DNA of 64,000 bases from Streptomyces sp. NBC_01551 (GTDB lineage: Bacteria; Actinomycetota; Actinomycetes; Streptomycetales; Streptomycetaceae), in assembly GCF_026339935.1 (NCBI RefSeq), contig NZ_JAPEPX010000001.1, forward strand, positions 5,421,501 through 5,485,500. The letters run 5' to 3'. Shown in pieces: positions 10,538 to 17,974 of the stretch; the stretch's first letter is position 1, and each line of letters begins with the position of its first letter. The notes beneath the pieces were generated by a model. It was not told the DNA's origin. It did not search any database and worked only from the letters and a program-made list of their open reading frames with translations. The translations under genes and the position numbers were made by a program.

Positions 10538-12244
10538 TCAGCCGAAGAGCACGCCCGGGTTGAGGACGCCGCGCGGGTCCAGGGCGCCCTTCGCCGCGCG
10601 CAGGGCCAGGGCGAAGGGTTCGGGGCGCTGGAGGTCGTACCCGGGGCGGTGGTCGCGGCCGACGGCGTGGTGGTGGGTGATGGTGGCGCGGTGGCGGTGC
10701 AGCACCTCGCCCGCGACCTCCTTGAGGTGGTCCCACACGGCGACCTCGTCGCCCGGCCGGCCCGCCGCGAGGACGGTGAAGTACGGGGCCGCGCCGTCCG
10801 GGTAGACGTGCGTGAGGCGGCAGTTGACGGTGGCCGGGTGGCCCGTCGCCTTGAGCGCCGCCTCGCCGACCTCGGTGCGCACGGCCTCGATCAGGCCGGG
10901 GACGCGGTCCCAGGTGGCGGCCGTCTCGAAGGTCTCGGCGATCGCGCCCATGCGGGCCAGGCCGTCGCGCAGGTACGGCATGCGCAGGAACGCCGAGCGC
11001 CAGGCGCCGACCGCGCTCGACCCCCCGTCGCGGGAGCCGTCGGGGGCGCCGGAACCGTCTGAGGCCCGGGAGCCGGCGGGGGCGCCGGAGCTGCCGGAGC
11101 CGCCGGCCGCGCGGGATGCGTCCGATGCCCGGGACGCGTCGGGCCGCCCGCCGTGGCCTCGGGCCAGGTCGACGGCCTGCTCCAGGCGCGCGTCCACCGG
11201 GGAGTCGGCCGACTCGAACCCGAGGACCAGGACCGCCGAACCGTCCCGGGACGCGCCGGCGAGCGCGGCCTCCCCGGCGTCCAGGAGGCGGCAGTTGGCG
11301 GGGAAGAGGTCGCACTGCGCGATCGCCCGCACCGCCTCCAGCGCGGCGCCGAACGACGCGAACGAGACCGCGGCGGACGCCTTGTGCCGGGGCCGCTCCT
11401 GTACGCGCATCCACGCCTCGGTGATGACCCCGAGGGCCCCCTCCGAGCCGAGGAAGAGGCGGTCGGGGGAGGGGCCCGCGCCGGAGCCGGGCAGCCGCCA
11501 GGAGTCGCTGGTGCCGGCCGGGGTGACCACCCGCATGGACTGGACGAAGTCGTCGATGTGCGTGCGGCCCGTGGCGTAGTGGCCGCCGGCCCTGGTCGCC
11601 AGCCAGCCGCCCAGGGTGGAGAACTCGAAGCTCTGCGGGAAGTGCCGCAGCGTCAGGCCGTACGGCCGCAGCTGGTCCTCCAGGTCCGGCCCGAGGGCTC
11701 CGGCCTGGATCCGGGCGGCCCGCCCCGCCGGGTCGACCTCCAGGACCCGGTTCATGGCCGTCAGGTCCATGGACAGTACGGCCCGGTGGGCGTCGCCGCG
11801 GTACTCCACGCCCCCCGTCACCGACGAGCCGCCGCCGAACGGGACCACCGCGACGCCGTGTTCACCGGCCCACTCCAGCAGGTCGGCGACCGCGCGGTCG
11901 TCGGCGGGGTGGGCCACCAGGTCCGGGATGCGGCCGGGCTTGCCGCGCAGGGCGCGGGCCACGTCCCGGTAGGCCTTGCCCATCGCGTGCGCGGCGCGCA
12001 CCGCGGGGTCGGCCGTGACCGCGGCCGTACGGGCCAGTCCGGGCGGGGGCTCGACGGCCGGGCGGCCGATGCGCAGGTCGGATATCCGGGGCACCGGCAG
12101 CGGCCGGGCGAGGGTGCCGGGCAGCAGCGCGCCCATGGCCACGCACTCGGCGTCGTCGGGGTGCGCGTCGGCCCACCCCCAGCCCCACCAGGAACGGGTG
12201 CGGGCCCGGTCGTGCGTCGTCGTCGTTCGGGTGGCGCCGGCCAT
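10538..12244 (-). CDS. FAD-binding oxidase, alkyl-DHAP synthase-like
   Basis: 568 aa from the ATG at 12244 (GGAG 6 bases upstream; an ATG 12 bases further up is less well placed). It is a PCMH/VAO-type FAD enzyme: the pyrophosphate loop reads PFGGGSSVTGG (about residues 135-145), with TLGGWLATRAGG and LFLGSEGALGVITE following, and the C-terminal THHHAVGRDHRPGYD triad resembles the active-site His of alkyldihydroxyacetonephosphate synthases. Such proteins may instead act on 2-hydroxy acids. Residues ~365-411 are an Asp/Ser/Gly/Ala low-complexity insert. The gene diverges from the TetR at 12315 across a palindrome that probably controls both. Confidence 0.75.
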   Translation of the reverse strand: MAGATRTTTTHDRARTRSWWGWGWADAHPDDAECVAMGALLPGTLARPLPVPRISDLRIGRPAVEPPPGLARTAAVTADPAVRAAHAMGKAYRDVARALRGKPGRIPDLVAHPADDRAVADLLEWAGEHGVAVVPFGGGSSVTGGVEYRGDAHRAVLSMDLTAMNRVLEVDPAGRAARIQAGALGPDLEDQLRPYGLTLRHFPQSFEFSTLGGWLATRAGGHYATGRTHIDDFVQSMRVVTPAGTSDSWRLPGSGAGPSPDRLFLGSEGALGVITEAWMRVQERPRHKASAAVSFASFGAALEAVRAIAQCDLFPANCRLLDAGEAALAGASRDGSAVLVLGFESADSPVDARLEQAVDLARGHGGRPDASRASDASRAAGGSGSSGAPAGSRASDGSGAPDGSRDGGSSAVGAWRSAFLRMPYLRDGLARMGAIAETFETAATWDRVPGLIEAVRTEVGEAALKATGHPATVNCRLTHVYPDGAAPYFTVLAAGRPGDEVAVWDHLKEVAGEVLHRHRATITHHHAVGRDHRPGYDLQRPEPFALALRAAKGALDPRGVLNPGVLFG

Positions 12245-12273
12245 GGGGCACTCCATGCGAATCGAGGAACACG

Positions 12274-12293
12274 AATTTACCTTGCGGTAAATT
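12274..12293. promoter_or_regulatory. Perfect 8-4-8 palindrome, TetR operator candidate
   Basis: AATTTACC-TTGC-GGTAAATT is AT-rich against its surroundings and lies between the divergent FAD oxidase and tetR genes. It overlaps the -35 area of the tetR promoter, whose -10 (TAATAT/GATAAT, 12301-12308) ends 6-8 bases before the ATG, giving a probably leaderless mRNA. Autoregulation plus control of the neighbour is the usual pattern. Confidence 0.75.
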
Positions 12294-12314
12294 ACTTACT
12301 GATAATATCGGCGC

Positions 12315-12944
12315 ATGGCAACCCCACCACCCTCCAGGGCCGGCACGAAAGGCGTTCCCCGCGCCCGGCGCGAGGAGCAGATCCTCGCCGCCGCCACCGA
12401 GGAGTTCGGCAGCCGCGGCTACGCGGGCGCGTCCCTGGCCGACGTCGCCGCGCGGGTGGGCGTGACCAAGACGCTGCTGCACCAGTACTTCGGCGCCAAG
12501 CAGGACCTCTACCTCGCCTGCCTCGTCCCGGTCGGCGACCGGCTCGTGGCCGTGATGCGCGAAGCCGTCGCCGAGGGCGCGGCCGGGCCCTCCGGCACGC
12601 CGCTCCTGGTGCTGCGCGGGATCTTCACCGCCCTCGAAGGGCGGCGCGAGGCCTGGTTCCTGCTGTACGAGACCTCGCTCCCGGCGGACAGCGAGGCGGC
12701 CCGGCGCGCCGCGGAGTACCGCGCCGCCATCGGTCGGCTCGCCGCCGACGGCACCGCCGGGCTGCTGCGCGCCGCCGGCTCGGCGGACCCGCTGGACGCC
12801 GACGCGCTCAATCACGTCTGGCAGGGCCTGGTCGCGACCCTCGTCCGCTGGTGGATCAAGCACCCGGACCAGTCCCCGGACGCCATGGCGCGGCGCTGCG
12901 CCCGCCTCTTCGCGGTCGGCGCCGCCTTGGCGCCCGACGGCTGA
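12315..12944 (+). CDS. TetR-family regulator
   Basis: 209 aa. The N-terminal HTH spans about residues 20-65 (ILAAATEEFGSRGYAGASLADVAARVGVTKTLLHQYF), with the classic KTLLHQYF recognition helix end. The variable C-terminal domain (about residues 70-209) would bind the ligand, which is unknown. It is divergent from the FAD oxidase, so it probably represses that gene and itself through the palindrome at 12274. Its stop codon lies in the first unit of a tandem repeat. Confidence 0.9.
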   Translation: MATPPPSRAGTKGVPRARREEQILAAATEEFGSRGYAGASLADVAARVGVTKTLLHQYFGAKQDLYLACLVPVGDRLVAVMREAVAEGAAGPSGTPLLVLRGIFTALEGRREAWFLLYETSLPADSEAARRAAEYRAAIGRLAADGTAGLLRAAGSADPLDADALNHVWQGLVATLVRWWIKHPDQSPDAMARRCARLFAVGAALAPDG

Positions 12945-13011
12945 CCCGACGGCTGACCCGACGGCTGACCCGAGGGCTGACCCGGCGGCCCTGATGCCGG
13001 CGGCCCTGATG
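12933..13011 (+). repeat. Tandem repeats across the tetR stop codon
   Basis: Four 12-bp units of CCCGACGGCTGA (12933-12980; the fourth has one change) are followed by two 15-bp units CCGGCGGCCCTGATG (12982-12996 and 12997-13011). The first 12-bp unit contains the tetR stop, and since 12 is divisible by 3 every unit supplies another in-frame TGA. It looks like slippage expansion at the gene end. Confidence 0.85.
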
Positions 13012-13020
13012 CCGGCCGGA

Positions 13021-13629
13021 CTACGCGGCGTCCGGCCCGAGTTCGGCGTCGACCGCGCCGGCCAGCAGGGCGCGGGCCCGGTCCAGGGTCAGCGAACCAC
13101 TCAGCCAGCGCTCGCTGAGGCCCTCGACCAGGGCGGTGAGCCGGTCCGCGGCGTCCAGCGGCGAGACGCGCAGGTCGGCCCGGCCGGCCGCCTGGGCGTC
13201 CGCGATGGCCTCCGCGGTCTCCCGGGTCCAGTTGCGGGTGGACTCGGCCAGCGGCTCGCGCAGGTCGGCGTCGAAGATGGCGGTGGCCCGCAACTCGCCC
13301 CAGGCGATGCTGTTCTCGCGGACGCGCCGGGTGTCCTGGAGCTCGCCCAGCAGTAGCTGGAGCAGGGTGGCGCGGGCGTGGTCGGTGTCGGCCAGGGCGG
13401 CGTCGGTGTAGTCGGTGGCGCGGTCGCTGATGAAGGCGAGGGTGCGCCGGATCAGGCCCGCCCGGTCCTTGAAGTGGTAGTAGATCAGCGCGGTGGAGAC
13501 CCCCGCCTCGGCCGCCAGCTCCTCGACGCGCAGGCCTCTGACGCCGGTGCGGGCGATGACGCGTACGGCTGCTTCCAGGATCAACGCTTGGCGATCGGCC
13601 ACTCTCGCTCGCACCTTTCGGTCGGACAC
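13021..13629 (-). CDS. TetR-family regulator of the agmatine genes
   Basis: 202 aa. N-terminal HTH at about residues 14-58 (ILEAAVRVIARTGVRGLRVEELAAEAGVSTALIYYHF) with the typical STALIYYHF end; helical ligand domain after it. The GTG at 13629 is used, but a second GTG at residue 11 is possible, as no clear ribosome-binding site favours the first. Two TGACTG-N6-CAGTCA palindromes lie in the intergenic region it shares with aguA-aguB, so it probably represses both itself and them. The ligand may be agmatine or a polyamine (inference from neighbours). Confidence 0.85.
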   Translation of the reverse strand: MSDRKVRARVADRQALILEAAVRVIARTGVRGLRVEELAAEAGVSTALIYYHFKDRAGLIRRTLAFISDRATDYTDAALADTDHARATLLQLLLGELQDTRRVRENSIAWGELRATAIFDADLREPLAESTRNWTRETAEAIADAQAAGRADLRVSPLDAADRLTALVEGLSERWLSGSLTLDRARALLAGAVDAELGPDAA

Positions 13630-13633
13630 CTCT

Positions 13634-13651
13634 TGACTGAGCTTTCAGTCA
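13634..13651. promoter_or_regulatory. TetR operator 1: TGACTG-N6-CAGTCA
   Basis: The arms are perfect (13634-13639 and 13646-13651). It begins 5 bases upstream of the tetR start codon. Confidence 0.75.
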
Positions 13652-13706
13652 GGTCCCACGATAGCTCCATCCCGGCATCCTGACCGGATTTTCAGTCCCT
13701 GCGAAA

Positions 13707-13726
13707 CTGACTGGAAATTCAGTCAG
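13707..13726. promoter_or_regulatory. TetR operator 2: CTGACTG-N6-CAGTCAG
   Basis: A perfect 7-6-7 palindrome (13707-13726), the same motif as operator 1, 30 bases upstream of the aguA ATG. Extra half-sites (TTTTCAGT, AAACTGA) lie between the two copies. Confidence 0.8.
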
Positions 13727-13755
13727 CCGTGCACCGCCTTCGAAGGAGCCATCCC

Positions 13756-14799
13756 ATGAATCCGCGCATGCCCGCCGAGTGGGCCGAACACGACGCCTGT
13801 CTGATGGCCTGGCCCACCCGCCCCGCCCTCTGGGGACCCGCCTTCGAGGCGGCCAAGCGGGAGTACGCGGCGGTCGCCCGCGCCATCGCCGCCTTCGAGC
13901 CCGTCATCATGATCGCCGCGCCCGGCCTGGCCGAGGAGGCCCGCGCCGCGTGCGGCGCCGACCAGGGCAGCGGCTCCGACACCGGCGCCGCCCCGGACAT
14001 CGAGGTCATCGAGCTGCCCATCGACGACTCCTGGCTGCGCGACTCCGGCCCGGTCTTCGCCCTCGACGAGCACGGCGCCCGCGTCGGCGTCGACTTCCGC
14101 TTCAACGCCTGGGGCGAGAAGCACTACCCCTGGACCGCCGACGACAAGCTCGCCTCGCTCCTCCTGGACCGCCTCGGCGTCCCGCGCGTGCACTCCTCGA
14201 TGATCCTCGAAGGCGGCGCGATCACCGTCGACGGCGAGGGCACCCTCATCACCACCGAGCAGTGCCTCCTGCACCCCAACCGCAACCCGCGCATGAGCCG
14301 CGCCGAGATCGAGGACGAGCTGAAGCGCCGCCTCGGCATCGAGAAGGTCATCTGGCTCCCGTACGGCGGCCTGGAGGACACCGAGACCGACGGCCACGTG
14401 GACGGCGTCGCCGCCTTCGTCGGCCCCGCCAAGGTCGTCGTCTCGCTCCCCGAGGACCCCGCGCACCCCGACCACGCCCGGATGCGCGCCAACCTCGCCG
14501 TCCTGGCGGCCTCCACCGACGCCCGCGGCCGCGCCCTGGAGGTCGTCCCCGTCCCGCAGACCACGTACGGCGAGGTCGAGGGCAACCCCGTCGAGGTCGG
14601 GTACCTCAACTTCTACCTGGCCAACGGCGGTTGCGTGGTCCCCGTCGGCGGCGCCCCGCAGGACGAGGCGGCCCTCGCCGTGCTCGCCGCCGCGCTGCCC
14701 GGCCGCAAGGTGGTCGGCGTCCCGACCCCGGCCCTCGCGTACGGCGGTGGCGGCATCCACTGCATCACCCAGCAGCTCCCGAAGGAGGCGCGCGCGTGA
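13756..14799 (+). CDS. aguA: Agmatine deiminase
   Basis: 347 aa of the peptidyl-arginine-deiminase-like fold; hydrolyses agmatine to N-carbamoylputrescine and ammonia. Visible active-site motifs: DDSWLRDSGP, LEGGAI, TDGHVDG, and the C-terminal GGGGIHCITQQ with nucleophile C336. GAAGGAG lies 7 bases before the ATG at 13756; the frame extends upstream but without support. It overlaps aguB by 4 bases, so the two steps of agmatine to putrescine are made together, under the divergent TetR. The family could also act on a related guanidino compound, but the aguB partner makes agmatine most likely. Confidence 0.95.
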   Translation: MNPRMPAEWAEHDACLMAWPTRPALWGPAFEAAKREYAAVARAIAAFEPVIMIAAPGLAEEARAACGADQGSGSDTGAAPDIEVIELPIDDSWLRDSGPVFALDEHGARVGVDFRFNAWGEKHYPWTADDKLASLLLDRLGVPRVHSSMILEGGAITVDGEGTLITTEQCLLHPNRNPRMSRAEIEDELKRRLGIEKVIWLPYGGLEDTETDGHVDGVAAFVGPAKVVVSLPEDPAHPDHARMRANLAVLAASTDARGRALEVVPVPQTTYGEVEGNPVEVGYLNFYLANGGCVVPVGGAPQDEAALAVLAAALPGRKVVGVPTPALAYGGGGIHCITQQLPKEARA

Positions 14800-15728
14800 G
14801 CACGTACCGGCTCCTCACCTCCTTCGGCTCCCCGCTCGGCTCCCCGGCCCGCACGGAACCCGCCGAGCGCGAGCCACTGCGCGTCGGCCTCGTCCAGATG
14901 CGCCGGCACGCCGACGAGGCCGAGCACGACGAGCGGCTGCGCGAGGGCGTACGCCTGGCCGCCGCCGAGGGGGCGACGGTGGTCTGCCTCCCGGAACTCA
15001 CCCGCAGCCCCTACTTCTGCAACACCGACGACCCCATGGCCGACGGCGCCGCCCGCTACCTGGAGGACGTCGAGGACGGCCCCACCGCCCGGCTGGCCGC
15101 CGAACTCGCCACCGGTCTCGGCATCACCGTGCACGCCTCCCTCTACGAGCGCGCCGAGGACGGCGGGCTCGGCTACAACACCGCCGTCTGCGTGGACGCG
15201 GACGGCAAGCTGATCGCCCGGACCCGCAAGAACCACATCCCGGCCTTCCCCGGCTACCGCGAGGACCTCTGCTTCCGCCCCGGCGACAGCGGCTTCCCCG
15301 TCATCGCCCACCAAGGCGCCCGGTTCGGCTTCCCCACCTGTTGGGACGAGTGGTTCCCCGAGCTCGCCCGCGCCTACCACCTGCACGGCGCCGAGATCCT
15401 CGTCCACCCCACCGCCATCGGCTCCGAGGTCGGCCTGCCCGACTTCGACACCCGGCCGATGTGGGAACACGCGATCACCGCCAACGGCCTCGCCAACGCC
15501 CTGTTCATGATCGTGCCCAACCGCGTCGGCACCGAGGGCCGCTCCACCTTCTACGGGTCTTCCTTCATCTCCGACCCGTACGGACGGGTCATGCTGCGCG
15601 CCCCGCGCGACAGGGAAGCCGTCCTGGTCGCCGACCTCGACCTCGACCAGCGCCGCGACTGGCTGGAGTTCGGCCTGACGCAGACCCGCCGGCCGGAGCT
15701 CTACGGCCGGCTCACCGAACGCCCCTGA
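14796..15728 (+). CDS. aguB: N-carbamoylputrescine amidohydrolase
   Basis: 310 aa carbon-nitrogen hydrolase (nitrilase superfamily) that converts N-carbamoylputrescine to putrescine, CO2 and ammonia. The catalytic triad is visible: E67 (CLPELTRSPYF), K145 (RTRKNHIPAFPGYRE) and C182 (FPTCWDEWFPE). The GTG start overlaps the aguA stop (GTGA) and has GAAGGAGG 7 bases upstream, which itself lies in the aguA coding end. The first ~25 residues are an extension before the domain. A 16-bp hairpin follows. Confidence 0.95.
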   Translation: MSTYRLLTSFGSPLGSPARTEPAEREPLRVGLVQMRRHADEAEHDERLREGVRLAAAEGATVVCLPELTRSPYFCNTDDPMADGAARYLEDVEDGPTARLAAELATGLGITVHASLYERAEDGGLGYNTAVCVDADGKLIARTRKNHIPAFPGYREDLCFRPGDSGFPVIAHQGARFGFPTCWDEWFPELARAYHLHGAEILVHPTAIGSEVGLPDFDTRPMWEHAITANGLANALFMIVPNRVGTEGRSTFYGSSFISDPYGRVMLRAPRDREAVLVADLDLDQRRDWLEFGLTQTRRPELYGRLTERP

Positions 15729-15796
15729 GGGGCGGGCCCGGCCGCCCACTCGGCTGCGCCGGCGGCGAGGTGGGGGCGGCGCGCCGGGCGAACGAC

Positions 15797-15836
15797 AAAG
15801 CGCCGAGTCACGGGACCGTCCGTGACTCGGCGCTTT
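15797..15836 (+). terminator. aguAB terminator
   Basis: A perfect 16-bp stem (15797-15812 with 15821-15836) with an 8-base loop ends in TTT. It is among the strongest hairpins in the window. Confidence 0.85.
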
Positions 15837-16240
15837 GGGTATGACCGCCCGACGGTGCGAGGCTGGCGCGACAGGACGTTCGCACCGCCGGGCGGAGATT
15901 GTGGCCTCGGGAAGTACCCGACGGCCGGAGGCCGGCGCAGCCGGACCGATGCCCGCGCAGCGGTGCGAGGACGGCGTCCAGGAGAGGCCGTTCGCACCGC
16001 CGGGCGGAGATTGTGGGGAGGTTGCTCCTCCGTACACAGGGGACTCTGTGCGTGGCCCCTGTATACAGAGGAGTGGCTGGGACCGTGGCGGGCGGCGACG
16101 AGAACTTCGGCTTCGTCTCCCTCAGGTCAAGAGACGGGCCTCGGAACCCATTACCACCGCACTGGCTCGCGCGCCCGCCACGGTCCTCGTCCTGCCCTCG
16201 CCGCGTACCACCCCTCATCCGGGTCCGCGGGTCGGGCTCG
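15837..16240. repeat. Gene-free spacer with duplicated 27-bp repeat and hairpins
   Basis: No coding region is supported here. An exact 27-bp direct repeat occurs at 15878-15904 and 15990-16016. Each copy is preceded by GGTGCGA (15854-15860; 15962-15968), which pairs with TCGCACC inside the repeat (15880-15886; 15992-15998), so each unit can fold into a hairpin. Further right, 16025-16042 and 16056-16073 form an 18-bp stem with two mismatches and a 13-base loop. I do not recognise the element; it may be an intergenic repeat or a structured RNA. Confidence 0.6.
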
Positions 16241-16278
16241 GCACCCGGGGCCTGACCTCCCGTCAGGGCCCCCGGTGC
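16241..16278 (-). terminator. katA terminator
   Basis: A near-perfect stem of about 16 bp (left arm from 16241, right arm ending 16278) lies immediately after the katA stop on the minus strand. Confidence 0.65.
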
Positions 16279-16289
16279 AGCTTTGTGGC

Positions 16290-17747
16290 TCAGGCGTCGC
16301 GCAGGGCGCGGACGGCCTCCTCGACGCGCTTGCCGTAGTCGGCGTCGGCGGCGTGGAAGTGAGCCAGGTTCTTCTCGATGACGTCGTCCAGGGTGACCTG
16401 GGAGAGGCCGCCGGCGATGTTCGCCACCAGACGCTGCTTCTCGGCCTCCGACATCAGGCGGTACAGCTCACCGGCCTGGAAGAAGTCGTCGTCCTTGGTG
16501 TGGGCCGGGGCCTCGTGGGTGCCCGTGTAGCCGGAGACGGCCTTCGGGGCGCCCAGCGCCAGGCCGGTCTCGACCGGGCCCTGGTACGAGTTGGGCTCGT
16601 AGTTCTTGTCGTGGCGCGAACCGTTGCGCAGCGCCATGACACCGTCGCGGCCGTAGTTCTCGGCCTTCGTCGCCTTCGGGGCGTTGACCGGCAGCAGGGT
16701 GTGGTTCACACCGAGGCGGTAACGCTGGGCGTCGGCGTACGCGAAGAGGCGGCCCTGGAGCATCTTGTCCGGCGAGGCGGTGATGCCCGGGACGAAGTTG
16801 TTCGGGGAGAACGCGGACTGCTCGACCTCGGCGAAGACGTTGTCCGGGTTGCGGTCGAGGACCAGACGGCCCACGCGCTGCAGCGGGTAGTCGCTGTGCG
16901 GCCACACCTTGGTGAGGTCGAACGGGTTGAAGCGGTAGTCCGCCGCCTCGGCCGCCGGCATGATCTGGACGTACAGGGTCCAGGACGGGTTCACGCCGCG
17001 CTCGATCGCCTGGAGCAGGTCGGTCTGGTGCGAGTTGGCGTCCTTGCCGACGAGCTCGGCGGCCTGGTCGCCCGACAGGCAGCGGATGCCCTGGTTCGTC
17101 TTGAAGTGGTACTTGACGAAGAAGGCCTCGCCCTGCTCGTTCGTCCACTGGTAGGTGTGCGAGCCGTAGCCGTTCATGTGGCGGTACGACGCCGGTATGC
17201 CGCGGTCACCCATGAGCCAGGTGATCTGGTGCGTCGCCTCGGGGGCGTGCGCCCAGAAGTCCCAGACGTTGTCCGGCTCCTGCTTGCCCGTGAAGGGGTC
17301 GCGCTTCTGGGAGTGGATGAAGTCGGGGAACTTGATCGGGTCCTTGATGAAGAACACCGGGGTGTTGTTGCCGACGAGGTCGTAGTTGCCCTCTTCGGTG
17401 TAGAACTTCAGCGCGAAGCCGCGCGGGTCGCGGACCGCGTCCGCGCCACCGAGCGAGTCGGCGACGGTGGAGAAGCGCAGGAAGGTCTCGGTCTTCTTGC
17501 CGACCGTGTTCAGGAACGCGGCGCTGGTGTAGGCGGTGACGTCGTCGGTCACCTCGAAGTGGCCGTACGCGGCCGAGCCGCGGGCGTGCACCACACGCTC
17601 CGGGATGCGCTCACGGTTGAAGCGGGCAAGCTTCTCGAGGAGCTGCTGGTCCTGGACCAGGAGCGGGCCACCGACGCCGGCGGTGGCGGAGTTCTGGTTG
17701 TCGGCGACCGGGGCGCCGGACTCGGTCGTCAGCGTGCGCTTCGACAT
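16290..17747 (-). CDS. katA: Catalase (heme, small-subunit type)
   Basis: 485 aa from the ATG at 17747 (GGAAGG close upstream). H54 (RVVHARGSA), N127 (VGNNTP) and the heme-ligand tyrosine Y337 (RLFAYADAQRYRLG) are all present. It splits H2O2; in this locus the obvious source is urate oxidase. An in-frame ATG at 17795 lies 7 bases after the -10 box and would give a 501-aa leaderless product, so two starts are possible. Its promoter carries the same palindrome as the uraD operon, which supports joint control. Uncertain: which start is used. Confidence 0.95.
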   Translation of the reverse strand: MSKRTLTTESGAPVADNQNSATAGVGGPLLVQDQQLLEKLARFNRERIPERVVHARGSAAYGHFEVTDDVTAYTSAAFLNTVGKKTETFLRFSTVADSLGGADAVRDPRGFALKFYTEEGNYDLVGNNTPVFFIKDPIKFPDFIHSQKRDPFTGKQEPDNVWDFWAHAPEATHQITWLMGDRGIPASYRHMNGYGSHTYQWTNEQGEAFFVKYHFKTNQGIRCLSGDQAAELVGKDANSHQTDLLQAIERGVNPSWTLYVQIMPAAEAADYRFNPFDLTKVWPHSDYPLQRVGRLVLDRNPDNVFAEVEQSAFSPNNFVPGITASPDKMLQGRLFAYADAQRYRLGVNHTLLPVNAPKATKAENYGRDGVMALRNGSRHDKNYEPNSYQGPVETGLALGAPKAVSGYTGTHEAPAHTKDDDFFQAGELYRLMSEAEKQRLVANIAGGLSQVTLDDVIEKNLAHFHAADADYGKRVEEAVRALRDA

Positions 17748-17802
17748 GGTGACCTTCCGTACGGGAACCTGCTGACGAAAAGCGTCTTCCGTCATGCGGA
17801 AC

Positions 17803-17843
17803 AGCCTAATTTCAGGCCGAACGCAGCGTCAACAGTTTGTTGA
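17803..17843 (-). promoter_or_regulatory. katA promoter with TCAACA-N3-TGTTGA palindrome
   Basis: On the minus strand, -35 TTGACG (17832-17827), an 18-base spacer, and -10 TAGGCT (17808-17803). A perfect 6-3-6 palindrome (17829-17843) overlaps the -35. The uraD promoter has the same palindrome, the same -35, the same 18-base spacer and a similar -10. Confidence 0.7.
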
Positions 17844-17863
17844 ACAAAGATGGAGAGAGGTGA

Positions 17864-17923
17864 TCCGGACGGTGCCGGCGCTTGGGCGCGACAGGACAGG
17901 TGTCAGCACCGGCACCATCCGGA
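17864..17923. terminator. Long inverted repeat beyond glxR
   Basis: 15-bp arms with one mismatch (17864-17878 and 17909-17923), between the glxR stop and the katA promoter. It is likely the glxR terminator; a small CCCCC/GGGGG hairpin lies nearer the stop. Confidence 0.5.
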
Positions 17924-17974
17924 AACTCAGGCCCCCGTCAGGGGGAAGGGCGGCCCGGCGAGCGGGCCGCGGGC

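Noticed and set aside
12933..13011. CRISPR-like array
   Set aside because: Units are 12 and 15 bp with no spacers between them, and no cas genes are present.
16021..16080. Riboswitch upstream of a gene
   Set aside because: The hairpin lies downstream of aguB and beyond the katA terminator, not upstream of any start codon, and I recognise no riboswitch consensus.
17829..17848. PerR/CatR (Fur-family) box at katA
   Set aside because: The palindrome TCAACA-N3-TGTTGA does not match the TTAGAAT-type Fur-family box, and it is shared with uraD rather than with other peroxide genes here.
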